Source: Adiantum capillus-veneris
Lineage: Eukaryota; Streptophyta; Polypodiopsida; Polypodiales; Pteridaceae
DNA length: 64,000 bases
NCBI GenBank assembly: GCA_014529385.2
Contig: CM043963.1
Coordinates: 69,270,912 to 69,334,911 of the forward strand
Reading direction: 5' to 3'
Position 1 is the first letter of the stretch; every line of letters begins with the position of its first letter. Shown piece after piece: positions 45,421-57,640 of the stretch. The translations under genes were made by a program, and so were the position numbers. Under the pieces are notes generated by a model that saw only the letters and a program-made list of their open reading frames with translations, searched no databases and was not told the origin of the DNA.

Positions 45421-45650
45421 TTATAAGACGGAGTTGTCACATCAAAAAAGGGAATCTTCTAGAATATAAGGAATCTGATGGCATGCTATATATCAATGGA
45501 TAGCTCTCAATGAGTACATTCTAATTCCAAAAGGTTTGACAAGTTTTGATTTTATTTGTAAAACAATTACCGTGTGCCCGTTTTGGACAAGAGAGAGAAA
45601 GTCAAAGTCCTTATAAGGCCTCTTTGAGAGTCCAAATTTTCCCTAATGCC
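45193..45650. repeat. Inverted repeat of about 65 bp inside the gypsy gag region
   Basis: The block 45193-45262 (CATTAGGGAAAATTTGAACT, CTCTCTTGTCC) recurs as its reverse complement at about 45580-45648, with only a handful of changes and about 320 bp between. A third diverged copy in plus orientation lies at about 53868-53930. The left arm is coding (the region around KHPYRAPLRVQIFPNG). Confidence 0.8.
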
Positions 45651-46655
45651 CTTCGAACACACGTGCAAGAATCCAAAACTTTTGACTGACTCAATCCCTA
45701 GAAACTTCAATGGAGCTTGTTTTTAGATAAGGACAAACACGTGCATATCAAATGAGTTTTCATAGTTAATCATCGGAATTACAACAGGCAAAGGGCATTC
45801 CAGTATCTCTCTTAATCTTCTTGGCCCGAACATAAAGACTATGTGCTACTGGAAAAAAATCTTCCTGGACACATGAACATTTATCTAGATTCTTTGTGTT
45901 AAATGAAAAGAAGTGAATTGATGTTCGTTTTGATCATCCATTAAAGCCAACCATGCACCTCCCAAGAAGGAACATCTAATTTATCCTCTGATTTTACCAG
46001 AATTTCAGCATCATAACAGCATAAATGGCTTAAAGGACCAAAAACCGGCCATCACAACTTGGAAAAAATTTGGTAGAGTTTTCCCAGAAGTAGAGCAGTA
46101 AGAACCCAAAATATAGACTGTATATGTATGCATAACATGCCAACAATAAAACCCGAGCATCAAGTAGGAATCACTAGTACATAGCCTATGGCAAGGTCAG
46201 AAAAAGGGTGCTCCAACCCCCTGTATCACCGAAAGGATCTCACATCTGAGAATCCCCCAACTCAATAAAACCTCATGCTATTGACCCTCTCACGAAAGAT
46301 TATGCCAATCTCATATAGTCAAGTTTCAGAAATGACTATCTTCCAGACCAAGTCTCAAAAATCGTTGGGACTACCAAATAAAACCAAGTATGGCTCCACA
46401 AAGGCGTACAATGGTAGTATCCGCAAGTAACGTACAATACTAGAAATACGCTCAAACAAGCACCAAATGATGCATACCCACGGCAACTGCAAGTGACTTC
46501 CACTATCAGTTTATCACTCTACTCTAGCTACCTGTACCTGTGTGAATCACCTATACCTGTCCTGTATAACTGTAACCTATAACCTATAATCTGCAGCCTA
46601 TAATCCCAAAGCTGAAGGTACTCAAAGAAGATCCTCCATGGGAGCACCAAAAGGA
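45421..46655. other. Leader of the Tat-type element, no gene
   Basis: No long frame is present between the 5' LTR and the gag remnant. Immediately inside the LTR the minus strand reads TCCTTTTGGTGCTCCCATGG, the position of the primer site, but I cannot name the tRNA. Confidence 0.6.
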
Positions 46656-46716
46656 TGTGAGTAGGATGGAAACACACACAATGCCTCTATAATGACCCGA
46701 CACACACTCTTGGGAT

Positions 46717-46763
<47 letters not shown>

Positions 46764-47943
46764 TGGGGCGCCACTCGGCTTACGCAACCCACCTGGTCGA
46801 GACAGGGAACACACCGATGGATTGATAGGAGAGAGACTATCTATTTTCCCAATCCACACAGAGAGACACATACACACACTATGGGGAACCACTCGGCTTA
46901 CACAACCCATCTGGCCGAGACAAGGAACACACCGATGGAGTGATAGGAGAGAGACTATGCATTTGCCCACTCCACACACAGAGACACACACACACATACA
47001 CACCCAAAAAACTTAGCTCAAAGAGAAAAATTTCTGATGTTTAGATACAATTGAGCTTGGGGCAACACCAATGGGGCAAATAGCTCACATAATATGGGTA
47101 AAATATGCCATATACAATCACAAATTGGAGTAGAAGCTTCGCTCATAGGAGAAACTTACACAACCAAAACAACAAAAAAACAATGAAGAATTTGGAAAAA
47201 TGGATAGCCCCATTACGTCCGAAACTTCCCAAAACCCCAGTCTACAATGTTAAAGTGCTCAAATCCGACCACGAATGAGCAGTTTATGGCCAAAACAGAC
47301 TCCAAAAACAACAAAAACTCAGTTGCGGCTGTTCCTCCTCTTCTCTCCATGTTTTTTCTGGTCTTCTCTCTGGTTTTTTAGGTCCCACATTTAGCTTTAT
47401 TACTTGGGCACCTTTGGCCTTTTAGTTGACCTCAAATGGACCCCGAACAGGCCAAAAAGTGGCCTCACAGTGAATAGTTGTCACCCTGTTGCATCCATCT
47501 GCACACCTGGCCCTCAACTTTTTCCAATATTGCATCCCGCAACCACGTGAAGTGGCCCCCATATATAGTTCTTATGATGGCATTTTTGCACAATTATGAC
47601 AACAAAACACCCACGTTGTGTTCGTACTTATCCACGTGCAAGTACCCATTCGACCTCCTGACGCCACTAGATGCCATTTGACACACCTGCTTACGTCATG
47701 TCGTCAACCCGCAGGTAGCTTCCTGGAGAATTTTTACGTGCTACCAACTCCTCATTACTATAGGAAAAACACACTGATACTGGTGACGATAAAAATCGAT
47801 GCACTATGTACATGTTGTCCTACCTGTACACATGTGGGCCCCACGTAACCACCTGGCTCTGGAAAATGGGAAATCCTTTATTTGATGCACCATGCATGTG
47901 TATGTACATATGCACAACCACTTCTTCCAAAAAACTCCTAACA
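46656..47943 (-). repeat. 5' LTR of the Tat-type gypsy element
   Basis: It is a full-length match to 39635-40920, of nearly equal length (1288 against 1286 bp). It contains a longer AC microsatellite (about 46720-46762). The plus-strand ends are TGTGAGTAGG and CTCCTAACA. Confidence 0.9.
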
Positions 47944-50900
47944 TTGTCTAGAAACATTTGCAAACCACTTGCAGTCGAAGATGAAGGTATGAAAGGTTTT
48001 AAAATTAACCTTTTAGTATCCTTTCAATAGTTCCGCAGTACCTAGCTTCATCACCATTTGTGTCAAAGTTGTCCATGATGGAACAATCTATGGTGGTTCT
48101 ACGCTTGTCAATGTGGCGCATATGAAAGTGACGACCCTTTGACCATATAGAGTAAAAGTGAAGGCACTACAAAGTAGAAAGATATCTTTTATCAAATACA
48201 AATTAAAGATAATTTCATAGAAGAAATTACAATATGGTTTAGGTATAGGAGTACCCTGACTTTCGTATGCAGCCTCGTGCCTACTCCTATTCTTTGCAGG
48301 TGATGTTTTCTCCACACGCTTTTGCCTCGGTAATTTTCTCATGAATCCACTCTACACTAATAAGATATGGGAAACATGCAAGGTGTCTAGGCATTGGGGG
48401 TACCCTCCTTCCTCCATGTGCTTGTTTCCATGCTTCTCCTTCTTGTAAACGCCTTGCCTTTGCCACTATCTAACAAGTCCATCCACTTGGTCATATTCTT
48501 TGCATTTAGAATACAAAAGTTATTGACTACTCAGGATATATTTATATCCATGTTAAATAGTTTTCCCTTTTGACTTGGCAAGTACGAAGTCATCCTTGCA
48601 TCTTCCTCGTCTGGCCACATGCGAGGCATCAAAGGATCAACTTGTGCCAAATAATCTGATATGCAAACAAATACCTTGAATGATCCACCCTTTGGCCATA
48701 CATGCCTCTGGTTGAAACCGTAGCCGCACAAAATATTTGACAATCTTTAAAAACCCCTCTAAGAAGAACATCCATCGTTGTGCACTACTCCATATATAGC
48801 AATCTCCTCCACCACATGAACCAAGAGGTGAATTTGACGAAGAAGGACCGATCAAGGAAATGCATCTTCAATGGCACACACAGTTTCAGTTGCAAGTGTT
48901 TGAGCAGCAGGGATAGCGTCTATTTTGATTTCCTTGGAGCTCACAAATCTGCAACAAAGAGAACAAGGATACAATAAGTGCTAGTTGAAATTATTGCGTA
49001 CATAAAAAAGGTGTAGTTGAGTGGAGTCTTGTGGTGTACCGTACTAGCTCTCCTAGTTTGAAAATAGCATCCCTGACTTTCTTGTCCCAACATATACACA
49101 TACTCACCGGCAGAATGAAGTACAATATACATCAAGGGAAGGGAAAGTGACTGAAAGTCATACACACAAACTATAGATAGAATATGGAATATGAAGATTA
49201 CCTGAAGAATCTTGTGCCAATCATGGGAATTCCATCCATACAATTGAACGCTTACATCCTTCTTATGTTTTGTGAAATCTCCCTTTACCAACCTCATGTA
49301 TCTTGTTGGTTTGCAAATAGAGGCAATGGTACCATTCACCTTGTCTAATTCTTCTTTGGCTAGCATCCATGGTGCTTTAGGAAGCACGGTATTTTCATTT
49401 GGGGCCCGACATGGAGTAGCAAAGGTGGGGAGTTGTTTTAAAAGGCTCAAATTCTCCCACACACCGAAAGAGTCCTTCTTGCTAATAATGTGGTCCCATA
49501 GTGTTTGGGCTACATTCTTGAATATGTGCATGGGATTTAAGAGGTGGTGTATTTTTAAGTCCTTCCAATATGGAAGCCTTAAAAATATGGAATACCTTGA
49601 CATACCTTTTGGTGGAAGACATGGAGCCATATTGTTTTTGTGGTGCTCTTCTCAAATGGTTGCCTAATCTGCCATCATGAGCTTTAGAGGGGTCTTCCCA
49701 TTTGCTGGAGCCTTGTGCTTGCTATGCCCTTGGGGTAAGAAATGATGGTTGTTTGGATAGATTACCTTGCACAAGGAATCGGGCCTCTATGTCACCAATG
49801 ATGGCCCGCAAATAGGACATGCATTGTGCCCTGATATGGACAACCTTGCATCATATCATATCACTAGAGAGATTAGTGAACTAAAGGGAGAGAGGAAAAG
49901 ATAAAGAGAGAGATAGAGGAAAGGGGGTTACCAGAGATATCTCCAACCCCAGGACAGTACATAAGGATTCCCCTCACAATGGCCTCTCCCCCCCCCTTTG
50001 CAAGTGAGACATCGACAACAGGAATGCCTCTCCATAACTCCTCCAGCTCCTTGATGAGGGGCTCGAGGTAGACATCAATATTTGAATCTTTGTAATTCCC
50101 TCGTACAAGAAAGGCAAGAAGTATATTGCCCTTCTTGGTTGTCTCCCATGGTGGAATATTGTAGTTGATGATCACTACAGGCCAAGTTCTCCATGAAGTA
50201 GACTTAGTGCCGAAGTGGTTGACACCATCACTTGCTACCCCAAGCCTTAAGTGTCGAGTCTCCAACCCAAACTCTGGCCATTGAGTTTTGATGTGCCTCC
50301 ATGTAGGTGAATTGGCAGGGACACACATCATTCCATCATTTGAGCGGTGTTTGGCGTGCCACGCAAGAAGCTCCATGGTAGACTTGCTTTAATACATGTG
50401 TTGGATGCGAGGAATTAATAGAAAATGTCTCAATACCTTGCGGGGGGAAGGTGCAGCCCGCTCACTCCGACGGTCTTGTATCGTGCCTCCCCGCACATGA
50501 GACATAAGGTAGCATGCTCATTGCGGTATAGCATGCAATTGTTGACGCATGCATGGATGCTCTCATACTCGATTCTAAGTGCAGTGACATACGATCACGC
50601 TCATTGACGATCTGGAGGCATGTGGTGATCTTTTGGAAACATTTTGCCCATCAAACTACGACAAACAAGCGTAATAGTACAATTGCTAGAAGACGGCACC
50701 ATAAAGCGAGTGGAGAGTATATAAAAGCCACATTCCATACTTACAAAAGTAGTGCATCGATACTTGCATTACACCAACCGAATTTTGCTTGAAAGTTGAG
50801 GACTTCCAATGTTGCCCGGAGCACCGAGTACTGTGCACCGTCGTAAAGAGGTGTTCGAGCACTCGCCATCAATCTATCCTCCATTTTGACATCCCGTTGA

Positions 50901-51290
50901 GTGTAGGTTTGACAATCCTCCTTGCACATGTCTCACTCATGAGCTAATAACTCATCACACATGTCAAACATGTGCTAATCCTCTGCCTCAAAGTACGACG
51001 TATACGCCATAGGAGCTCCCGAAGTAGAGTCAATGGGAAAGTTACCATGCGGTGCACCCAAATCGCCCAGTGGCTCTTCCCTCTGCCGTTCGGCCTTGTG
51101 TGCCGATGCACCACCACCGAACGCAGACCAATGGGGAACCTCCTCACGCTCCGAGTGAGTCGCGCTCTCATCTCTCTGAGCACTTTTTCGAGGATGCCAA
51201 AGCCCTTCGTTCTCCACGTGCTCCAATGCAATGCGCCTCAAGCGAGGGATTGCCCTTTTGCAGTTGGCGCAAGGACAAGGGAGTTTTTTC
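47944..51290 (-). pseudogene. TNP2-type CACTA transposase (second gene), 5' part including the Transposase_21 core
   Basis: From upstream to downstream: the Cys-rich transposase-associated motif CPCANCKRAIPRLRRIALEH (about 51240-51279), then TPLYDGAQYSVLRATLEVLN and FQAKFGWCNASIDALL (about 50745-50860). The core follows: LRIEYESIHACVNNCMLYRN (about 50500-50570), PEFGLETRHLRLGVASDGVN, WPVVIINYNIPPWETTKK and IDVYLEPLIKELEELWRG (49932-50376), then LNPMHIFKNVAQTLWDHI and LYGWNSHDWHKILQ (about 49200-49630). DUF4218 (AQRWMFFLEGFLKIVKYFVR, about 48650-48790) and DUF4216 (IWSKGRHFHMRHIDKRRTTI, then FIFDCKWFANVSRQ up to the gypsy junction) complete it. Stops at about 50975 and elsewhere suggest decay already before or since the gypsy insertion. 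It would have cut CACTA ends. Confidence 0.85.
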
Positions 51291-52984
51291 TTGAACCAGA
51301 GCGATTGCGCTCAAGACCTCCAGGTGACCACGATCATCCCAATTGATGTCCTACATACATGATAAATTGTTTTAGTCATGTGTCCTAAAAAATAAATAAT
51401 TAGGCAAGCCCTAAATTCCATTAAAAAAATACATGAAGTTAAGTTCAAAGAGAATAAATGACAACAATGAGTGCTAAATTTATTTCTAACACTAGAATGG
51501 TAACCTAACAGGACATAAAAGTGTCCTTTCAGGGTTTTGGGAAAAAATTCCAAAACCATAGTAGATCCACTCATTTTGAAAAATCCTTTCATGAGCTTAT
51601 AGTTTAATAACTACTACATAGGAAAAAATGAGAAACATGTAATTTTTTCTCATCCCTTGGTCACTACAAGCCTCCAAAGTTGATGGACCAGTGCATTTTT
51701 GCCCAAAACAGCAATTTCTTACGCTTGATGCATATAAAAAAGAGTGGAGATTTTTTTGAAGGACATAATAAAATGCCCCGTTAACTTCAATGGGTTGGTG
51801 ACCAAACATATGGTTGCTTTTACCTCACTAATTTTTTTTCTGGGCAAAAAAATTAGGTACAAAAAAGTTGCATTTTTGCCATTCCCGCGAACCTATCATC
51901 AAAGTTTCTATAGTCACGCTCAATACAGATACTATATAAATGTTTTCTTAGTTCCCTTTGGGCCTTTGGATTCAAAAGGAGCCATGGATCATGTCAAAAG
52001 GATACTGAATCTCTTACAATTGGAACCTTGGGGGCAATGATAAAGTGCTAAATACAGCAAACATGAAAAAACTGGGTTTAGCATTATGACCTCTAGAAAC
52101 CCATAGAAACTACTCAATATCTAGCCAAGTTTGTAGGCTATGATTAGATATGGTCACTACCTACAAAATACACACAATTGTAGGCTATGATTGCTACTTG
52201 ATTTAGGAGACTCTCTCTATACATTTATGCATTTTAATGTTTTAATTTGTGTGTTTTATGTACATTATGGCCACAAAACTAGTATCATGATGGTATGTGA
52301 TTGGCGGTTTGGTATGTGATATGGTATGCATATCATATTGCTACTTGGAATCTAGTTTTTTTTTTGAGGTTTCTTGAGTTGATCTGCTAGGTTACTTTGA
52401 GAGTATGGTAGGTGTGTTGTTTGATATTCTTCAAAATATGATGTTCAACCAAAATTAATTAGAAATGGTGGCTTTTTAAAAGCTACATTCCAAACTGATG
52501 ATAGATATGCATGACCATAGGTTTCCACAAGCAAAGACAAGCATGCATGTTGAATTTATTTGGTGATTGAAGGAATGAAAATTTTTATGTATATTTTTCC
52601 ATGCCACATTAATATTTGAAGATATTGATAGTGTAGTACGAGCATAAAAAAGCTCGTAAATAATGTTTGTTTGCATAAGCTCAAAAATATAAAATCCCCT
52701 ACAACATGGAGCACACAAGGAATGAAAAAGTCCCACTATCAATCAAGGACTTCATTTTAAGATGCATGGGAAAAAGAGGCATCACTTGACTTGTATCTTA
52801 GAAATTTTCTCCTTCTATAACCTGCAAGGAGGTTGAAATTTTTCTCTCCAGCAGCAATTGCATAGCTAGAGTAGCAAAGAAAATATCTCACACTTGAGGC
52901 ATTGAAGCTTCCAACATACCCAAATATTCTAAGTGCAACAGCTCTCTCAAGAAGCAAGACCTTGTTCGCATTGATTTGAAGGGG
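51291..52984. other. No gene seen
   Basis: Short frames only. Phrases such as CTTTTTTGTACC-type text and AAAATGCCC recur on both strands around 51490-51880, hinting at a diverged inverted repeat. No TE protein motif was found. Confidence 0.45.
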
Positions 52985-53320
52985 AGTTTTGAGGCTAGAG
53001 GGGACTGGACCATGCAATTGTCCACCCAACCTCACTATATATAGTCTCATAGCCTACTAAAATATAGTAGTCCTTGACCGCATGTCCGTCCTGGCCCTTG
53101 GCTTACCTGTTCTTACCCTAGGCATGACATTAATCCCCCCTTGGAGAAACGTTTTTGTCGGAAGTGGTGATATCTGCATAAGAACACTAATTTTTTTTGT
53201 AGTGGCATCCTTCATGGGTCTAGCTATCCATTTGAATGAAACATGGTTCAGAAGGAGGTTTAATGAGATCAAGAAGAGCATCTTGATTTTCCACAATGTT
53301 GTCCCTTTGCAACCGTCTTA
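52985..53320 (-). mobile_element. 3' end of a short-LTR gypsy element (copy C)
   Basis: On the minus strand CTCCAAGGGGGGATTAATGT (about 53128-53147) is the same polypurine tract and LTR start as CTCCAAGGGGGGAGTAATGT in copy B at 37361-37380. The upstream 180 bp also match copy B (GGAAAATCAAGATGCTCTTC against TTGAAAATCAAGATGTTTCT). The LTR starts TGTCATGCCTAGGG at 53129 and runs toward about 52985. The rest of the element is missing or unrecognisable. Confidence 0.7.
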
Positions 53321-53324
53321 GCAT

Positions 53325-53870
53325 TTGACAACATAGCATTTACACTCCATTTAGAACCCACTTGAATATGTCAAACGAGTTATCGCAAGTAATATGTATC
53401 TAAAAGAGTACCTCTTTTCACTTGCCATGAAAGTAATTAGCTGACATAACTCATCAGCAAAGTATAAGTCCTTGACTTAATATCATTCTTCATCAGTAGT
53501 ACCTCTTTTCACTTGCCATGAAAGTAATTAGCTGACATAACTCATCAGCAAAGTATAAGTCCTTGACTTAATATCATTCTTCATCAGTAAACAACCCCAC
53601 CATAACCTGTGTTCAAGGTTGAGAGCCTGGCATTAGGGCTAGATTTGACAACATAGCATTTACACTCCATTTAGAACCCACTTGAATATGTCAAACGAGT
53701 TATCGCAAGTAATATGTATCTAAAAGAGTACCTCTTTTCACTTGTCATGAAAGTAATTAGCTGACATAACTCATCAGCAAAGTATAAGTCCTTGACTTAA
53801 TATCATTCTTCATCAGTAAACAACCCCACCATAACCTGTGTTCAAGGTTGAGAGCCTGACATTAGGGAAT
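53325..53870. repeat. Tandem duplication of about 90-bp and 310-bp segments
   Basis: The block GTACCTCTTTTCACTTGCCA..ATCATTCTTCATCAGTA occurs three times (about 53410, 53501 and 53730). The larger block from TTTGACAACATAGCATTTAC (about 53323 and 53645) through AGAGCCTG.CATTAGGG occurs twice, almost unchanged. The near identity suggests recent duplication. Confidence 0.9.
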
Positions 53871-54234
53871 TTTTGGACTCTCAAATTGGCCCTGTAAAAG
53901 GACTTTGACTTTCTCCATTTTGTCCACATATACACATAAAAAGCATACTAATATATGAATATGGGGTATATGCACTCACATATACAGATAAAGAACATGC
54001 TCTTCTCTTATGCCAAGTATGCAGGTGAGACACTATTTTGACCATATTTCACAAATTGCTGAGAATTATGTCAAGATCTTCAGAAAAGGTATCAAGAATA
54101 TACTTTAGATTATTTTACATCATACACTTTAGGTTTCAATTCCGCTCGTGTGAAGAATTGTGGACAATATGTAACATTTTTTCCCATTCTCAAGAATTTC
54201 CATCCTTTTAGTACCTTAGAGTTTGCAATCTTCC

Positions 54235-54873
54235 ACGATCGAAGCAGGGAGGTTGGCTAGGTATACCCATGTTTCACTATGGATAGGTGCCAAAAAGGCT
54301 TTGTTGGGGAGGACCCAAAGATGATGGTCAACTCCAAATGATTCAACTTCTATTTGTCTGACTTTCAAAAAAGGAGAAAATTTTGGAAAATATGGGAACC
54401 ATATCTAACAAATTAGAGTCGTTGAGGGAGCAAAGGTTTTTTTGAAATTCTTTGACAGCTTCTAAAGTAGCACTATCTCTGCAGAACATTCCACCAATTT
54501 GTGTGATAACATGAATACTATGGTACTAATAAAAGTTGGATTGAGGCTGCATAATTTCTTAAGAAAGTTGGACAGCTCTACCCCTGAAGAAGAGAACTGA
54601 GCTAAATCTTGGTTGTATTGTATAGTAAGTACAAGAAATGGAGCAACGTACTAGGAAATCATAACTACACCATCTTTGTCCAAAGTGGCCAAGATTTTGA
54701 CCCAGTCATTCAAAGAGAGCATGTCTAAAATAGAAGACCTTTTGTCAAAAACCAAGGCCAAATCATAGATAAGTTGTGATGCTTCCAACAGACTAATACA
54801 TCTCAATACAAGGGAAGTTTCATAGAAAATGGTTTGGAGGTTAACTCCAGACCGTAGGAGAGTGATAAGGCCT
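54235..54873 (-). pseudogene. Unidentified decayed coding exon
   Basis: A single minus-strand frame stays coherent for about 213 codons from a possible acceptor (TTACAG at about 54874), with only three TAG stops, two of them close together. Readable pieces include LITLLRSGVNLQTIFYETSL, SSILDMLSLNDWVKILATLD, VELSNFLKKLCSLNPTF and VDHHLWVLPNKAFLAPIHSE, ending WVYLANLPASIVEDCKL. It is Leu-rich and looks mostly helical. I do not recognise the family. The codon-level coherence without a single frameshift suggests a recently lost host or TE gene. Confidence 0.5.
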
Positions 54874-54879
54874 GTAACA

Positions 54880-55900
54880 AATGGTTTGAAGAGTTAGAAA
54901 GAGATTATTTAGGGTAAAATACTATATTAGCAAATTTTGGGAATTTCCCAATTCTCGCTTTTGAAATGAGCTTAAGATTTGACCACATGGCCAAATCTTA
55001 GCCAAAATTTCAACAGCATGTTTGAAAGATCTTTTCAAGTACTACCTTTTCAAGAGCATTGCTAGAAAGATCTTTTCATGAAGTACTACCTTGTGGAAGG
55101 ATTTGGTCTTAAAACATATTTTGAGATTTGTCCATATGGCCAAATATTTAAGACATTGGTAATTCCAAAATTGGCTCTAAAGTCTCAAACTCTCCAATAT
55201 GGTGTTGTAAGAGATTACAATGAGATTACAATGCTTTTGGCTTTCCGGCAAGAAAGGGCGTAGTTCTAGGGGTATGGTTTTTTTTTGGGGATGGTCCTTT
55301 AGGTAAAGTCTAATATGTTCTGAAATCCTGCATGTTTCACTAGGGCCTAAATGACTCTCATCGGAGAATTCATTTTAAATTGAGTGTGATCCTGAAATAT
55401 TATATAGAATCAAGGTTAATATAGGTGGATAAACCGACAACCCTAAACCTTGCAAATTTAAAAGACTACGATAGCCATGAGCAAGAATCTTGAACTATAG
55501 TCTAAGAGGGACCACCTAACACCAACCAACCTAAACAATAATTAATAGGCAGTGGGTCTGACTTATCTCTATAGTTCAAGCAAATCTCTAAAGCCAGTGT
55601 CTCGACTCTCCCAAAAAACTAGGAGAACCTTGTTTGTAGAACGTGTGTGTTGTTGTTTTACTTTAATAAATATACACAAAAGAACATAAATGTTCAAAAA
55701 AGACCATATTAGGTAAAGTGGGAAAATCCCAATTCCCAGGTTGGACAACTTTCAATATATCATGTATAAAATATAGAGATTTTGTCAAAAATTTGAGTTT
55801 TCTTAAGGTCTCATTCCACTTTATGCACATACAATATACAATGAAAACAACTAAAATATCAGTTTCAATCAATTGGATTATTAGGAGAGGAGTATATTGC
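54880..55900. other. No gene seen
   Basis: AT-rich sequence. A short tandem pair AAGATCTTTTCA.GAAGTACTACCTT occurs at about 55028 and 55067. No coding frame is supported. Confidence 0.5.
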
Positions 55901-55949
55901 ATCCATTATCGTTGTCTATGTTCTACTGTCCTACCTACAACTTATCTCA

Positions 55950-57640
55950 ACATGGAGAGCTTGGTTTCTAGGTCCACCACTTGTCCAAGTTAATGTAAAA
56001 GTGACTCAAGGTTCACAACTTGTGAAAGCAAGGATCCATTGAGGAATACAATCCACTTGGCTATTTTTCCTTAATTTATTGCATGTGACATTTAAGCAAG
56101 GTCCACTTCTAATCTATAACTTCTTAATTTGAGGCATGGGGCATACATAAAATATGTAGCATATGCTCTATTGCCTCATAGGAAGGTTGGTTTCAAGGTG
56201 CACTTATCCATGCTAGCCTATCTTGGAGAAATGATGGAGCTTGCTTCTCTCCTTGTTTCAATGGAGACTAGCTTGGACAAGTGGTGGACCTTTGCTTCTC
56301 TCTATGTTTCAATAGAGTTAGCTTGGACAAGTGGTGATCTTGGAACAAAACCCCATGTAAAACATATCATGGGTATTCCAAGTGATTAGAAAGATTACCA
56401 TTTAAGATATAACCTTATAGGTTGGACAACTAGATCTTGGCTTGGAGAAATGGTGGACCTTTGATTCTCTCCATGTTTCAATGGAGTCTATCTTGGAGAA
56501 ATGGTGGAGCTTGCTTCTGTCCATGTTTCAATGGAGCCTAGCTTGAACAGTTGGTGGACCTTTGCTTCTCTCTATGTTTCAATAGAGTTAGCTTAGACAC
56601 GTGGTGGATCTTCAAAATAAACCAACTACTATCAATGTTGCCTAGCTTGGACAAGTGGTGGAGTGTTTCTCTACTCCATGTTTCAATGGATCTTAGCTTG
56701 GACAAGTGTTGGACCTTAAAACAAAAACCCCATGTACAACATAGAATGGATTTTCTAGATTTCAATGGAGTCTAGCTTTAACAAATGGTGGAGCTTGTCT
56801 TCATCCATGTTTCAATGAAACTAGCTTGGACAAGTGGTGGACCTTGTAACAAACCCTCCCATGTACAACATATCATTGGTTTTCTAAGTGATGGGAAGGA
56901 ATACCATTCAAGATATAAACTTATAGCTTGGATAAGTAGTTGACTTTAAAACCAAATTCATCATAATACAATGAAATACAGGTCAGCCAATTCCTAAATC
57001 TTGAGACCAAACCTCCCATGCTATTAGAGATAATATATTGGATAAGTGGTGGACCTTCTATTATTTTCCCATGCCTAGTTTAGACAACCGGTACACTTCG
57101 CAGCTATAAAGGTTGGACGAGTTGTGGAGCCTTGTTTCTATCCATGTTTTAATGGATCCTAGCTTGGACAAGTGGTGGACCTTGGAAAAAAGCTTCCATG
57201 TACAACATATATGAGGTTTTCCATGTTTTAATGGAACCTATCTTGGACAAATGGTGAAGCTTTCTTCTCTCCATGTTGATTTTGGAACTACCTTAGACAA
57301 GTGGTGGAGCTTTTCTTTTCTACTCTTCATAATACAATGAAGTATATGTTGGTTACATGGTGAATCTTAAGGCCAAACCTCCCATTTTACTAGAGATGAT
57401 AGGTTGGACAAGTGGATCAACCTTCTATCATTTCTCCATGACTATATTGGACAATTAGTAGACATAACATCTCTCTATGTTGTCTAGAGATGAGCTTGGA
57501 CAAGTGATGGACCCTGCTTCTCTCTTCCCTTGGTTTACTAGTTTGAAGACTCAGTATATATACTTTCTTAGATCTAGCTTGAACAAGTGGTGGACCTTGC
57601 ATCCACAATCTTAATTCAGTACAAAAAAGTATATGAAAAA
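55950..57640. repeat. GGACAAGTGGTGGACCTT minisatellite domain, part 1
   Basis: From about 56150 the sequence is a tandem mosaic of AGCTTGGACAAGTGGTGGAC, CTTCTCTCCATGTTTCAATG and GGAGCCTAGCTTGG with variable spacers such as CATGTACAACATA. An inverted copy of the core (CCACCACTTGTCCAAG) lies at about 55975. Open frames over it repeat peptides such as FSPCFNGAYLG and SLDKWW and are not genes. Confidence 0.9.

Larger units (their letters stand above)
39635..47943 (-). mobile_element. Tat-type Ty3/gypsy retrotransposon, inserted in a TNP2 gene
   Basis: Two direct repeats of about 1.29 kb (39635-40920 and 46656-47943) are the LTRs. The internal region codes on the minus strand for gag/protease, reverse transcriptase, RNase H, a second RNase H and integrase. 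TTGT flanks both sides (39631-39634 and 47944-47947) as a likely 4-bp target duplication. Removing the element plus one TTGT joins the TNP2 exon in frame. A purine-rich tract (CTAGGGGATGGG, minus strand) precedes the 3' LTR. All ORFs carry breaks, so the copy is not autonomous. Confidence 0.9.

Noticed and set aside
56129-56389. Proteins with repeated SLDKWW or FSPCFNGAYLG peptides (also 59569-59916, 61553-61816 and others)
   Set aside because: They are translations of the minisatellite core in successive units; stops and frame changes occur at unit boundaries.
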